From: Helicobacter typhlonius
GTDB taxonomy: Bacteria > Campylobacterota > Campylobacteria > Campylobacterales > Helicobacteraceae
Length of the DNA: 64,000 nt
Assembly (NCBI RefSeq): GCF_001460635.1
Contig: NZ_LN907858.1
Location: 620,001-684,000, forward strand
Reading direction: 5' to 3'
The notes beneath the pieces were generated by a model that had not been told where the DNA came from, did not search any database, and saw only the letters and a program-made list of their open reading frames with translations. Below are positions 9,301 through 17,672 of this stretch, piece after piece (within the stretch, counting starts at the first letter, position 1; the number at the start of each line of letters is the position of its first letter). The position numbers and the translations under genes were made by a program.

Positions 9301-9840
9301 ATGTATATTCTAAGATATTATTTTTTGCTTGTGTTTGGCTTTTGCGCGATAGCATTTGCGTGGGGGGAAAACATACAGAGTATGGAAGCGGATTTCGAGC
9401 AGCTCATAGAAAATGAGGGCGGAATAGATATGTTTTATAAGGGAAAGATTTTTGGTAAGTCCCCAAACAAAGCCAAATGGGAATATCAAATGCCGCTTAA
9501 AAAAGAAATTTATATGAATAATGGCGAGGTGATGATTTATGAACCAGCCTTAGAGCAAGTGAGCTACTCTAGGCTAAGGACAAAGAGTGATTTTATTTCT
9601 ATTATGAAGTCTGCCATAAAACAAGCAGATGGCAGCTACCGCACGAGTGTGGATAATGTAGAATACACGCTTTATGTGGATAAAAATGACAAGCCCAAAA
9701 GCATAAGCTTTGTAGATTCTATGGGCTCAAAGAGTGTGTTAAAATTTAGCAATGTCAAACTCAATGGCACATTAAATGATAAACTCTTTGTGTTTAAAGT
9801 GCCAGAGGGTGTTGAAGTCGTGGAGATAAAAAGTAGATAG
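9301..9840 (+). CDS. lolA: outer-membrane lipoprotein carrier protein LolA
   Basis: The 179-aa protein has an N-terminal hydrophobic signal (LRYYFLLVFGFCAIAFAWG) and then the LolA pattern: QSMEADFEQ, the FYKGKIFGKSPNKAKWEY segment, and a series of beta strands ending in a KVPEGVEVV tail. LolA shuttles lipoproteins across the periplasm. It diverges from secA and the lolC/E permease, matching the HP0785-HP0787 order in H. pylori. An AAAGGA ribosome-binding site precedes the ATG, and a weak TAAAAT -10-like box lies about 45 bases upstream of it. Confidence 0.9.
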   Translation: MYILRYYFLLVFGFCAIAFAWGENIQSMEADFEQLIENEGGIDMFYKGKIFGKSPNKAKWEYQMPLKKEIYMNNGEVMIYEPALEQVSYSRLRTKSDFISIMKSAIKQADGSYRTSVDNVEYTLYVDKNDKPKSISFVDSMGSKSVLKFSNVKLNGTLNDKLFVFKVPEGVEVVEIKSR

Positions 9841-9870
9841 ATTCTGTAAAATTTTAAGTATGGAGCACTG

Positions 9871-11475
9871 ATGTTTGATTTTACGAATACGCACAAAGCG
9901 CTTGTAGCGCACAAAGAGATCTTATGCGATGAGATTACCCCTCTTTCCGTGCTTTTTGCGCTGAAGGCTAAGGTGCTTTTAGAATCAGCCTATAACGAAA
10001 CAGGCAAGGATAGATATTCTATTATGATTCTTGCTGAAGCGTTTAGAATCTGCAAGGAGCAGGGCGCACATTGGCTTATGTATGAGGGAAAGAAAATATT
10101 GCTGCGTGAAGCATTAGGCGCATATATGAATGATGCGGCGTTGCTGCAAAAATTAAAGATTACAAAGGGCAAAAAGCAGAACGCAGAGGATTACGGTTTC
10201 TTAGAATCCCTTGCCATTGTGCGAACACTCGCCCCACAGCCACAAGAAGTAGATTCTAGCGACACTAATTCCCCCACTTACTCTAATGTGTCTGATTTGC
10301 CCCTTGATCTACCTCTGCCCCTTGGTGGTGCGGGGTATATTGGCTATGAGTTTTTTGCCGAAATTGAGAATCTTAACTTCAACAATCCCGCTGAATACAG
10401 CATTCCAGAGTGTGGCTTTATCTTTGGGCGAGATTTTTTGGTTTTTGATCATTTGTTTGATAGGCTGCATATTGTAAGTGTGGGCTATGCGTATGAAAAA
10501 GAGCATATAAATCCCAAAGAGCGTGTAGAGCGCATTATGCACGATCTGAAAAACCTCCCTCGTTTGTTGCAGGATTTTGCTCAAGATACCGCCCAAGATT
10601 CTATCAAATCTAACAAAAGTGCTGATTTTATGCCCTATACGATTATCAAAGCCACTTCACAAACAGAATATGAATCTATGGTAGAGGATTTAAAAAAATG
10701 TATTTATGCGGGCGATTTGCTTCAATGTGTGCCAAGCCAAAGTATGCAGATTCGCTCAAGTATGCCGCCATTACAGGCATATCGGCATTTGCGACATCAA
10801 AATCCTAGTCCATATATGTTTTATTATGATTTTGATGATTTCGTGATTTTGGGTGCGAGTCCGGAGATTATGATTCGGCTTAAAAGCCAAAATGAAAGCA
10901 GTAATTTTATTTTGCGCCCCATTGCTGGGACACGTCCTAGGGGTAAAAGTGTGGCAGAGGACAAGCAGCTAGAATCTCAACTTTTGAGTGATGAAAAAGA
11001 GCTAAGTGAGCATTTAATGTTACTTGATTTGGCGCGTAATGACGCAGGTAAGGTGAGTGTAGGCGGGGGTGTAGAGGTTGTGTATCGTAATAAAATTGAA
11101 CGTTATTCGCGTGTAATGCACATCGTTTCCCAAGTCCAAGGTGAGCTAGATTCTAAACGTTTTGCTAAACGAGATGCGTTTAAGGCTACCTTTCCTGCGG
11201 GGACATTAAGCGGTGCGCCAAAGATTGAAGCGATAAAAAATATAGAGCGGCTAGAATCAAGTGCTAGAGGCATATATGGCGGTGCGATAGGCTATTTCAC
11301 GTATAATGAAGATATGGATTTTGCCATTGCCATACGCAGTGCAGTGTATCAAAATGGCGTGTATTATGTGCGCTCCGGTGCGGGTGTGGTGCAAGATTCT
11401 ATTCCCAAAAGTGAATTTATTGAAACACAAAATAAAGTCCAATCAATGCTTGATATGCTCGCTCCTAAAGACTAG
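9871..11475 (+). CDS. trpE: anthranilate synthase component I (TrpE)
   Basis: The 534-aa protein has the N-terminal LLESAYN element that corresponds to the Trp-binding LLES site of feedback-sensitive TrpE. The chorismate-binding domain follows, with DLLQCVPSQ, PIAGTRPRG, LLDLARND, SRVMHIVSQVQG, FPAGTLSGAPK and the GIYGGAIGY and RSGAGVV segments. It converts chorismate plus ammonia (from TrpG) to anthranilate. GGAG lies upstream of the ATG. trpGD follows after 23 bp, so the two form an operon. I saw no leader peptide or attenuator. Confidence 0.96.
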   Translation: MFDFTNTHKALVAHKEILCDEITPLSVLFALKAKVLLESAYNETGKDRYSIMILAEAFRICKEQGAHWLMYEGKKILLREALGAYMNDAALLQKLKITKGKKQNAEDYGFLESLAIVRTLAPQPQEVDSSDTNSPTYSNVSDLPLDLPLPLGGAGYIGYEFFAEIENLNFNNPAEYSIPECGFIFGRDFLVFDHLFDRLHIVSVGYAYEKEHINPKERVERIMHDLKNLPRLLQDFAQDTAQDSIKSNKSADFMPYTIIKATSQTEYESMVEDLKKCIYAGDLLQCVPSQSMQIRSSMPPLQAYRHLRHQNPSPYMFYYDFDDFVILGASPEIMIRLKSQNESSNFILRPIAGTRPRGKSVAEDKQLESQLLSDEKELSEHLMLLDLARNDAGKVSVGGGVEVVYRNKIERYSRVMHIVSQVQGELDSKRFAKRDAFKATFPAGTLSGAPKIEAIKNIERLESSARGIYGGAIGYFTYNEDMDFAIAIRSAVYQNGVYYVRSGAGVVQDSIPKSEFIETQNKVQSMLDMLAPKD

Positions 11476-11498
11476 AGTAAAAAACTAAAGGAACAAAA

Positions 11499-13103
11499 AT
11501 GATTTTGCTCATTGATAATTATGATTCTTTTACTTATAATATTTATCAAGCATTTTATCGCTTTGGCTTTCCTATAAAGGTAGTGCGCAGTGATAAGATA
11601 AGTATTGAAGAGATAAGAGAGCTAAATCCTCAATATATCATTATTGGTCCTGGTCCAAAAACACCAAAAGAAGCAGGGATTTCTATCCAAATCGTGCAGG
11701 AGTTTCAAGGTGTGTATCCCATTTTAGGAATTTGTCTAGGACATCAAGCGATTATGGCGGCTTTTGGAATGGAGATTGTCAATGCAAAAAATATCGCACA
11801 CGGCAAGGTTGAGCCGCTACATCATAATGGCAAGGGGCTTTTTAGGCATATTAGTCCGCTCACGCCTATTGTGCGCTATCACTCGCTTGTAGGTAAAGCA
11901 CACGAGCTGCCCGAATGTTTTGAAGTGAGCGCGTGGAGTGAAGATGGAGAAATTATGGCGATTGAGCATAAAAGTCATCAGCTAATGGGTGTGCAGTTTC
12001 ACCCTGAATCTATTGGCACAACAGAGGGTGAGAAAATGCTTTTAAATTTCTTGCACTATACGCGTGAGATTATTCCTATCAAGCAATATCTCAAAAGCAC
12101 TCTAAAGGGTGAAAATCTTAGCTTTAAACAAGCCTATGATGTAATGGACGAAATTACAGAAGGCAATATGAGTGATGCGCAAATTGGCAGTATTTTGACA
12201 AGCCTTGAGATTAAAGGTGTGAATGCGGAGGAGTTAGCGGGATTTGCAAGTGTATTGAAGAAAAAAGCCATTGCCTTTCCTTTACCACTAAGCAATGAGG
12301 TGCGTCTTGATATGGTAGGCACAGGAGGCTCTCCTCATAAAACCTTTAATGTATCTACCACAAGTGCATTGCTTCTTGCAGCTGCTGGAGTAAAGATTAT
12401 CAAACACGGCAACAGGGCGATTACTTCAAAGTCTGGTTCGGCAGATTTGCTAAGCGCACTTGGCGTAAATATCAATATGGAGGTGCAAACTTGTATTGAT
12501 GTTTATAAAAATATTGGTATTACATTTTTGTTTGCTCAAAAGTTTCACGCTGCTATGCGATTTGCTGCTCCTGCAAGGGCAACACTAGGCTTTAAGACAG
12601 CTTTTAATCTTATCGGTCCTCTAGCAAATCCTGCCAATGTTACACATCAATTTATTGGTGTATTTGATAAGGCATATACCGAGATTATGGCGCGCGCACT
12701 TGATATTTTGGGTATAAAAAGGGCAATGGTTGTAAGCGGATTTGATTATTATGATGAAATTTCACTTTGCGCACCCACACAAATTACAGAGCTTAATAAT
12801 GGTGTGATTAAAAGTTATGTGTTTAATCCAAGTGAGATAGGGCTTGATTTTGTCCCTTATACAGAGCTTTGTGGAGGAGATGTGCAGGAAAATAAGCGCA
12901 TTAGCCTTGATATTTTTTCTGCTTCACCCCAGTCATTACGCTCTCCTAAAACGCAGCTTGTTGCACTTAATACCGGTGCAGCGTTATACCTTGCAGGTAA
13001 AGCGCAGAGTATCAAAGAGGGATATTTTTTAGCAAGAGACATTATAGAATCTAAACGCGTTTTTGATGTGCTAGAGGATTTTGTGAGATTATCAAATCAA
13101 TGA
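11499..13103 (+). CDS. trpGD: fused anthranilate synthase component II / anthranilate phosphoribosyltransferase (TrpGD)
   Basis: This is a 534-aa two-domain fusion. Residues 1-190 are a class I glutamine amidotransferase, with GPGPKTPKEAG, catalytic Cys79 in GICLGHQ, and QFHPES. The rest is TrpD: the GTGGSPHKTFNVSTTSA motif, KHGNRAITSKSGSADLLSALG, and an FNLIGPLANPA segment. It supplies ammonia to TrpE and then transfers phosphoribose to anthranilate. A good AAAGGA site precedes the ATG. The next genes are a type I RM locus, not trpC/F/B/A, so the operon ends here unless the rest lies elsewhere. Confidence 0.96.
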   Translation: MILLIDNYDSFTYNIYQAFYRFGFPIKVVRSDKISIEEIRELNPQYIIIGPGPKTPKEAGISIQIVQEFQGVYPILGICLGHQAIMAAFGMEIVNAKNIAHGKVEPLHHNGKGLFRHISPLTPIVRYHSLVGKAHELPECFEVSAWSEDGEIMAIEHKSHQLMGVQFHPESIGTTEGEKMLLNFLHYTREIIPIKQYLKSTLKGENLSFKQAYDVMDEITEGNMSDAQIGSILTSLEIKGVNAEELAGFASVLKKKAIAFPLPLSNEVRLDMVGTGGSPHKTFNVSTTSALLLAAAGVKIIKHGNRAITSKSGSADLLSALGVNINMEVQTCIDVYKNIGITFLFAQKFHAAMRFAAPARATLGFKTAFNLIGPLANPANVTHQFIGVFDKAYTEIMARALDILGIKRAMVVSGFDYYDEISLCAPTQITELNNGVIKSYVFNPSEIGLDFVPYTELCGGDVQENKRISLDIFSASPQSLRSPKTQLVALNTGAALYLAGKAQSIKEGYFLARDIIESKRVFDVLEDFVRLSNQ

Positions 13104-13119
13104 AAGTATAGAGGTTTTT

Positions 13120-14651
13120 ATGGCACATTCTTATAAAACTTTGGCGCAAACACTTTTTAAATCCGCCGACAAACTCCGCAAAAACATTGACGCCGCCGAA
13201 TACAAGCATATCGTTTTGGGCTTAGTTTTCTTAAAATACATCTCCGATAGCTTTCAAGCTACTTTTGAAAGAGTGCAAAATGAGGGCGGAGATACGGAGG
13301 ATAAAGACGAATACCTTGCCTACAATGCGTTTTTCGTGCCGACAAAGGCGCGGTGGGGCTACATTATGGAAAACGCCAAACAAAGCAATATTGGCAGCCT
13401 TTTAGATAATGCAATGCAAACCATAGAGCAAGAAAACCCAAGCCTTAAAGGCGTTTTGCCCAAAGTCTATGCCAAAGAAAATCTAGATTCTATTTGTTTA
13501 GGTGGGTTGATTGATTTACTCTCTAATCTCTCTTTGCAAGGAGATTCCACCCAAAGTAGCGATATTTTAGGGCATATTTTTGAATATTTCTTAGGTGAGT
13601 TTGCCTAAGTGAGGGCAAAAAGGGCGGGCAGTTTTACACACCAAAAAGCGTTGTAGAGCTTCTTATTGCGATGCTAGAGCCTTACAAAGGACGCGTATTT
13701 GACCCTTGTTGTGGCAGTGGGGGAATGTTTGTGCAAAGCGAACTTTTCGTGCAAAGCCATCAAGGCAGCATTGATGATATTTCTATTTATGGACAAGAGA
13801 GCAACCAAACGACTTGGCGACTAGCGAAGATGAATCTTGCCATAAGACAAATTGACTCCTCACAAGTTAAATGGAATAGCGAGGGTAGCTTCTTAAATGA
13901 CGCGCATAAGGACTTAAAAGCGGATTTTGTCATCGCCAACCCGCCTTTTAACGATTCGGATTATAGTGGCGAACTCTTAAAGCTTGATGGACGTTGGAAG
14001 TTTGGCACTCCCCCTACTACAAACGCAAACTATGCGTGGATTCAACACTTCCTCTATCATCTTGCCCCTAAAGGCGTGGCGGGATTTGTCCTTGCCAAAG
14101 GCAGCCTCACAAGCAACACCGGCGGTGAGGGCGAGATACGCAAAAACTTGATAGAATCTAATCTCATTGATTGTATTGTCAATCTCCCCGCTAAGCTTTT
14201 CTTAAACACGCAAATCCCCGCTTGTCTGTGGTTTATGCGCCGCTCCAAAACAAATAAAGAAATCCTTTTTATAGACGCAAGAAATTGTGGCGAGTTGATT
14301 AATCGCAAAAATCGTATTCTCACGCAAGAGGATATTCAAAGGATAAGCCAAACTTACCACGCGTGGCAAAAAGCACAGAATCCACAAGGCACAGATTTTG
14401 CAGATTCTAAAGAATCCACCCCGCCTTATGCCGACATCAAGGGCTTTTGCAAATCCGCTTCCCTACAAGAAGTCGCCGCACTCGGCTACACTTTGACACC
14501 GGGCAGATTTGTAGGCTTAGAAGAAAGTGAGGAAGATTTTGACTTTGAGACAGAATTTACACGCTTAAAAGAGGAGTTGCAATCCCAAATGCAAGAGGAA
14601 GAGGCGTTAAATAAAAGGATTCTAGCCAACCTTGCGTTGATAGAAAAATGA
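13120..14651 (+). pseudogene. hsdM: type I RM methyltransferase subunit HsdM, frameshifted
   Basis: The reading frame is split in two. The first piece (13120-13608, 162 aa) is the HsdM N-terminal helical domain and ends ...FEYFLGEFA-stop. The second (in frame 14651 back to about 13610) resumes with SEGKKGGQFYTPKSVV, then SAM motif I FDPCCGSGGMF, and NPPF (motif IV). The two join if one base is restored near 13608 (Phe-Ala-[Leu]-Ser-Glu-Gly-Lys). Together they would give a normal HsdM of about 510 aa, which would methylate adenine in the sequence chosen by HsdS. The break is not in a homopolymer, so simple phase variation is unlikely. It is either genuine inactivation or a sequence error. The start codon follows GAGG. 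Confidence 0.9.
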
Positions 14652-14786
14652 AAGAGTAGAAGATTATAGAGTGATAAGAATCGCAAAAAGCATAAAAATA
14701 CAAAATTCAGAGTAACCTCTCATCAGCTAAGCCAACAAGCACCCACGATTCATCGCGGTAAGCTCTCTGAATTGCAAGGATTATAG

Positions 14787-14792
14787 TATAAT
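14787..14792 (+). promoter_or_regulatory. TATAAT -10 box for the HEPN/Abi-like gene
   Basis: TATAAT sits 33 bases before the ATG at 14825, within the imperfect palindrome GGATTATAGTATAATTATCC (14779-14798). It gives this gene its own promoter in the 173-bp gap after hsdM. Confidence 0.55.
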
Positions 14793-14824
14793 TATCCTAA
14801 ACACAAGTTTAACAAAGGGGATAA

Positions 14825-15607
14825 ATGGGACATTTTAACCTAGAGATTGAGAATTTAAACAAAATAAAAGGCTTATTTACGCAATATCCCCATTTACTGA
14901 CATCTGATTTTGACAAACGCATTACGCAAAGCATAAGAGTTTTACATTTTCGCTATTTATGGGGAGCGTGCAGGGAAGCACAGATTGTTTTACCTAAATT
15001 TCATACAGATAATCTTTTTGATTTTATTATGAGTTTCTACAACAAAAGGCGCAAAACTCATCAAGCCCATTTTTTACTTTTGCATTGTTTTGAAAATGCC
15101 TTGCGTAGCACATTAGCAGTTGAAATCGCAAACTTATATAACCAAGATAAAGATGATTGGTTTTTAAAACCCCAAAGTCAAAACGCCAAAGAAAATAAGC
15201 TTTTAAGGCAAATCGCAAACATTACAGATAAAAGACATTTACAAATCTCTAGCTTTAAAAACACCTTTGAAGTTTTTGATATTTTTTCTCTAGGGGATTT
15301 GCAACAAATTTTAGACAATCATTGGAGCGAACTTGCCCCATTGTTTAAAAATCCAAAGGAATATAAAAACCAAATGCTCCCAACCTATGGCACAAAAGAA
15401 TCCTTGCTGACTAAAATTAACAAAATCCGCAATGCGAGAAATGAGATTTTTCATAATAAACCCACAAAAATAAAATTCCAAAAAGATTTGGAAATCTTGC
15501 TTTTACATTTGGGTTATAATCTCAAAGATGCTATCGCTGTGGGAGAGATTCAAAGTGTAATCAAACTCCAATATCAATACGAGACTCCAAAGGCAAGCAA
15601 TGAATAA
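14825..15607 (+). CDS. Abi-like HEPN-domain protein inside the type I RM locus
   Basis: The 260-aa, largely helical protein resembles the Abi_2/Abi-like family of abortive-infection proteins found in Campylobacterota. Its key feature is Arg205-Asn-Glu-Ile-Phe-His210, an R-x4-H motif preceded by IRNA; this is the catalytic signature of HEPN RNases. A second supportive segment is HCFENALRS near residue 90. I infer an RNA-cleaving toxin activated during phage infection or when the RM system is disturbed. It lies between hsdM and hsdS, corresponding to an 'M-linked ORF' position. An AAAGGGG ribosome-binding site and an own -10 box suggest separate control. Confidence 0.7.
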   Translation: MGHFNLEIENLNKIKGLFTQYPHLLTSDFDKRITQSIRVLHFRYLWGACREAQIVLPKFHTDNLFDFIMSFYNKRRKTHQAHFLLLHCFENALRSTLAVEIANLYNQDKDDWFLKPQSQNAKENKLLRQIANITDKRHLQISSFKNTFEVFDIFSLGDLQQILDNHWSELAPLFKNPKEYKNQMLPTYGTKESLLTKINKIRNARNEIFHNKPTKIKFQKDLEILLLHLGYNLKDAIAVGEIQSVIKLQYQYETPKASNE

Positions 15608-15637
15608 AACCACTTGGAAAAGGGTAAAGTTGGGGGA
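15588..15637 (+). repeat. 50-bp perfect direct repeat, left copy
   Basis: Identical base for base to 16533-16582. It covers the last codons of the HEPN gene and the first 38 bases of an hsdS start. The 895 bp between the copies hold an orphan antitoxin and the first YafQ TA pair. Confidence 0.9.
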
Positions 15638-15662
15638 TTTAATATTAACACGCAAGCCGTGA
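15600..15662 (+). pseudogene. truncated hsdS start (20-codon stub)
   Basis: It begins with the same Met-Asn-Lys-Thr-Thr-Trp-Lys-Arg-Val-Lys-Leu-Gly as the real hsdS at 16545, then diverges to Asp-Leu-Ile-Leu-Thr and stops at TGA. It overlaps the HEPN gene end. It is either the 5' remnant of another hsdS allele or a by-product of the direct duplication. Confidence 0.6.
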
Positions 15663-15691
15663 TGATTTATGTAAAAGTTTCATCGTAATCT

Positions 15692-15699
15692 GCTATAAT
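15692..15699 (+). promoter_or_regulatory. extended -10 promoter of the orphan antitoxin
   Basis: TGCTATAAT, an extended -10 box, lies 37 bases before the ATG at 15736. The same nonamer precedes the neighbouring TA pair (from 15978). Confidence 0.6.
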
Positions 15700-15735
15700 G
15701 CCTAGAAAATAAATAAAGGAAGCAAAGGAAAAATA

Positions 15736-15963
15736 ATGAATATCGCCTTATCCAAAGAAGCACAAAACTTGCTTCATCTCGCACAAGAGAATACGAAACA
15801 GCCAATAGAAGCGATTATCACAAAGGCATTGGCAAATTATTTAGAGGATTTGGAGGATTATAAAAGTGCGCAAGAAGCAGAGGCGACTACTTAGCGGCAC
15901 TCTTTGATTGGCATTGAGGATTTAGCAAAAAAGGCAAAACTTAATGCAAGTGAAATAAAATAA
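15736..15963 (+). pseudogene. orphan antitoxin-like ORF with internal TAG
   Basis: Reads 52 aa (MNIALSKEAQNLL...) with an ITKALANYLEDLEDYKSA segment that resembles RelB/CopG-type ribbon-helix-helix antitoxins. A TAG at 15892-15894 interrupts it; the same frame continues for 22 more sensible codons (SLIGIEDLAKKAKL...) to TAA. No toxin follows directly. It has its own promoter and a purine-rich leader. It is probably a decayed antitoxin whose toxin was lost, or a functional short antitoxin. Confidence 0.5.
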
Positions 15964-15977
15964 AGATTATAAAATTT

Positions 15978-15985
15978 GCTATAAT
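15978..15985 (+). promoter_or_regulatory. extended -10 promoter of TA pair 1
   Basis: TGCTATAAT is placed 28 bases before the antitoxin ATG (16014), within an AT-rich stretch. An AAAGGA ribosome-binding site lies between. Confidence 0.6.
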
Positions 15986-16013
15986 TAAAAAACTTCAAGC
16001 CAAAGGATACACA

Positions 16014-16235
16014 ATGACACTTATCATTGAAAATGTCAAAGAAGAGTTTTTGCCAGCTTTTAAGGGGTTGGCTAAGGGAATTAAGGCAAAGATAAGAACA
16101 CAAAAATCAAGAGCAGAAGCTATTGCCCAAATGGAAAAAGAGAGTGAGGAAATGGATAAACTCTACAAACAAGGCAAATTAAAAACCTATTCAAATGCTA
16201 AAAAAATGCACAAAGATATTTTGAATGAAATATAA
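16014..16235 (+). CDS. antitoxin of YafQ-type TA pair 1
   Basis: The 73-aa protein begins MTLIIENVKEEFLPAF, the same opening type as the second pair's antitoxin (MTLIIKNANKDFAEAV). It has an acidic/basic coiled C-terminal half typical of the toxin-wrapping part of RelB/DinJ-like antitoxins. It overlaps the toxin start by 11 bases, which favours co-translation. It should bind and neutralise the toxin and repress the promoter at about 15980. Confidence 0.75.
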   Translation: MTLIIENVKEEFLPAFKGLAKGIKAKIRTQKSRAEAIAQMEKESEEMDKLYKQGKLKTYSNAKKMHKDILNEI

Positions 16236-16494
16236 AATCGCTTATTCAAAACAATATAAAAACGCAGTAAAAAAACTTAACAAAGAAGATTTAAGCCTTG
16301 TTGAAAATCTCTTAAACCGCCTTGCAAATGATGAAACTTTAGAGCCAAAATACAAAGACCACAAATTAAAAGGTAGTTTAAAAGGCTTAAGGGAATGTCA
16401 TATTAAACCAAATTTAGTTTTGATATATGACAAAATAGAAGATTTACTCATTCTAAAGGCAATTAATGTTGGCTCTCATAGTGAAGTGTTTTAA
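16225..16494 (+). CDS. YafQ/RelE-family mRNA interferase toxin 1
   Basis: The 89-aa protein has the YafQ pattern: KYKDHKLKG, LRECHIKP, LVLIY and a C-terminal GSHSEVF. YafQ toxins cleave mRNA in the ribosome using conserved His residues and an Asp after the ECHI-x-P segment. Here that Asp position is Asn (HIKPN), whereas the second toxin in this locus keeps Asp (HIKPD). Activity may therefore be reduced. It lies between hsdS fragments, downstream of its antitoxin. Confidence 0.8.
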   Translation: MKYKIAYSKQYKNAVKKLNKEDLSLVENLLNRLANDETLEPKYKDHKLKGSLKGLRECHIKPNLVLIYDKIEDLLILKAINVGSHSEVF

Positions 16495-16532
16495 GTCAAT
16501 CTCTCAAAGTATAAGCAAAGCATAGAATCTCA

Positions 16533-16582
16533 CAAAGGCAAGCAATGAATAAAACCACTTGGAAAAGGGTAAAGTTGGGGGA
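16533..16582 (+). repeat. 50-bp perfect direct repeat, right copy
   Basis: Identical to 15588-15637; contains the ribosome-binding region and first codons of the intact hsdS. Confidence 0.9.
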
Positions 16583-17672
16583 GGTAGCGGAGATAAATCC
16601 GCTAGAATCTATCAAGAAAAATACACTTGCCAAAAAAGTTTCTATGGACAATTTAGAACCATTTAATAAAAAAATTTATTCTTTTAGTATGGAATCTTTT
16701 AAAGGTGGAAGCAAATTTAAAAATGGTGATACACTATTAGCAAGGATTACACCTTGTTTAGAAAATGGCAAAACTGCTTTTGTTGATTTTTTAGAAAACA
16801 ATGAAATTGCTTTTGGCTCTACCGAATTTATTATTTTAAGAGAAAAAGAAAATATAAGCGACAAGCACTTTTTGTATTATTTGGCAAGAAGTGAAAATTT
16901 TAGAGAAACTGCTATCAAATCAATGACAGGAAGTTCGGGCAGAGAAAGAGTGCAAATAGAGGTTATAAGGGATTATGAATTTTCTTTACCGCCACTTGAG
17001 ACACAGCATAAAATCGCGGAGATTCTAAGTAGTTTGGACGATAAGATAGACTTACTCCACCGCCAAAACAAAACTTTAGAATCCTTAACCCTAACTCTCT
17101 TCCGCCATACCTTTATAGACAATCCTAAACGCAATGAGTGGGAAATGGGAAAATTGGGGGATTATGTAATACCAAAAAAGGGTAAGAATATTACACAAAA
17201 GAATGCAATCAGTGGCGTTTATCCTGTAATTGCAGGAGGGCTTGAACCTGCATATTATCATAATCAAAGCAACACAGAATCTCCTGTGATTACAATCAGT
17301 GCCTCTGGGGCGAATGCTGGATTTATCAATATTCATTATTGCCCTGTTTGGTCATCAGATTCATCTTATATTGATAGCACAATTACACCCTATGTATATT
17401 TTTCTTATTTGTTTTTAAAGCATAATCAAAATATCCTCTATGACAAACAAGAGGGAAGTGCCCAACCACACATTTATCCAAGTCATATAATGGAATTAGA
17501 AATGCCACATTATCCTAAAGACTTGATAGAAACTCTTGAATCTCAAACCAAATCTATGTTCGACAAAATATCGCATAATATGAGAGAGATTTTGAATCTG
17601 CAATCAATGCGGGATATGCTCTTAGCAAAAATCTTAAATGAAGATTCACAATTGAGGAGGAAAGAACAATGA
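16545..17672 (+). CDS. hsdS: type I RM specificity subunit HsdS
   Basis: The 375-aa protein has the usual two target-recognition domains: TRD1 about residues 5-155 (KLGEVAEINP start, FSLPPLETQHKIAEILSSLDDKID conserved helix) and TRD2 about 200-345 (GKLGDYVIPKKGKNI start, conserved C-terminal helix). It dictates the bipartite DNA sequence for methylation and cutting. The gene overlaps the next one by 4 bases (ATGA). Its 5' end is duplicated at 15588, evidence of recombination at this subunit. Confidence 0.92.
   Translation: MNKTTWKRVKLGEVAEINPLESIKKNTLAKKVSMDNLEPFNKKIYSFSMESFKGGSKFKNGDTLLARITPCLENGKTAFVDFLENNEIAFGSTEFIILREKENISDKHFLYYLARSENFRETAIKSMTGSSGRERVQIEVIRDYEFSLPPLETQHKIAEILSSLDDKIDLLHRQNKTLESLTLTLFRHTFIDNPKRNEWEMGKLGDYVIPKKGKNITQKNAISGVYPVIAGGLEPAYYHNQSNTESPVITISASGANAGFINIHYCPVWSSDSSYIDSTITPYVYFSYLFLKHNQNILYDKQEGSAQPHIYPSHIMELEMPHYPKDLIETLESQTKSMFDKISHNMREILNLQSMRDMLLAKILNEDSQLRRKEQ

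Noticed and set aside
15588-16582. Transposon with target-site duplication
   Set aside because: A 50-bp duplication is too long for a typical target-site duplication and no transposase or terminal inverted repeat is present.
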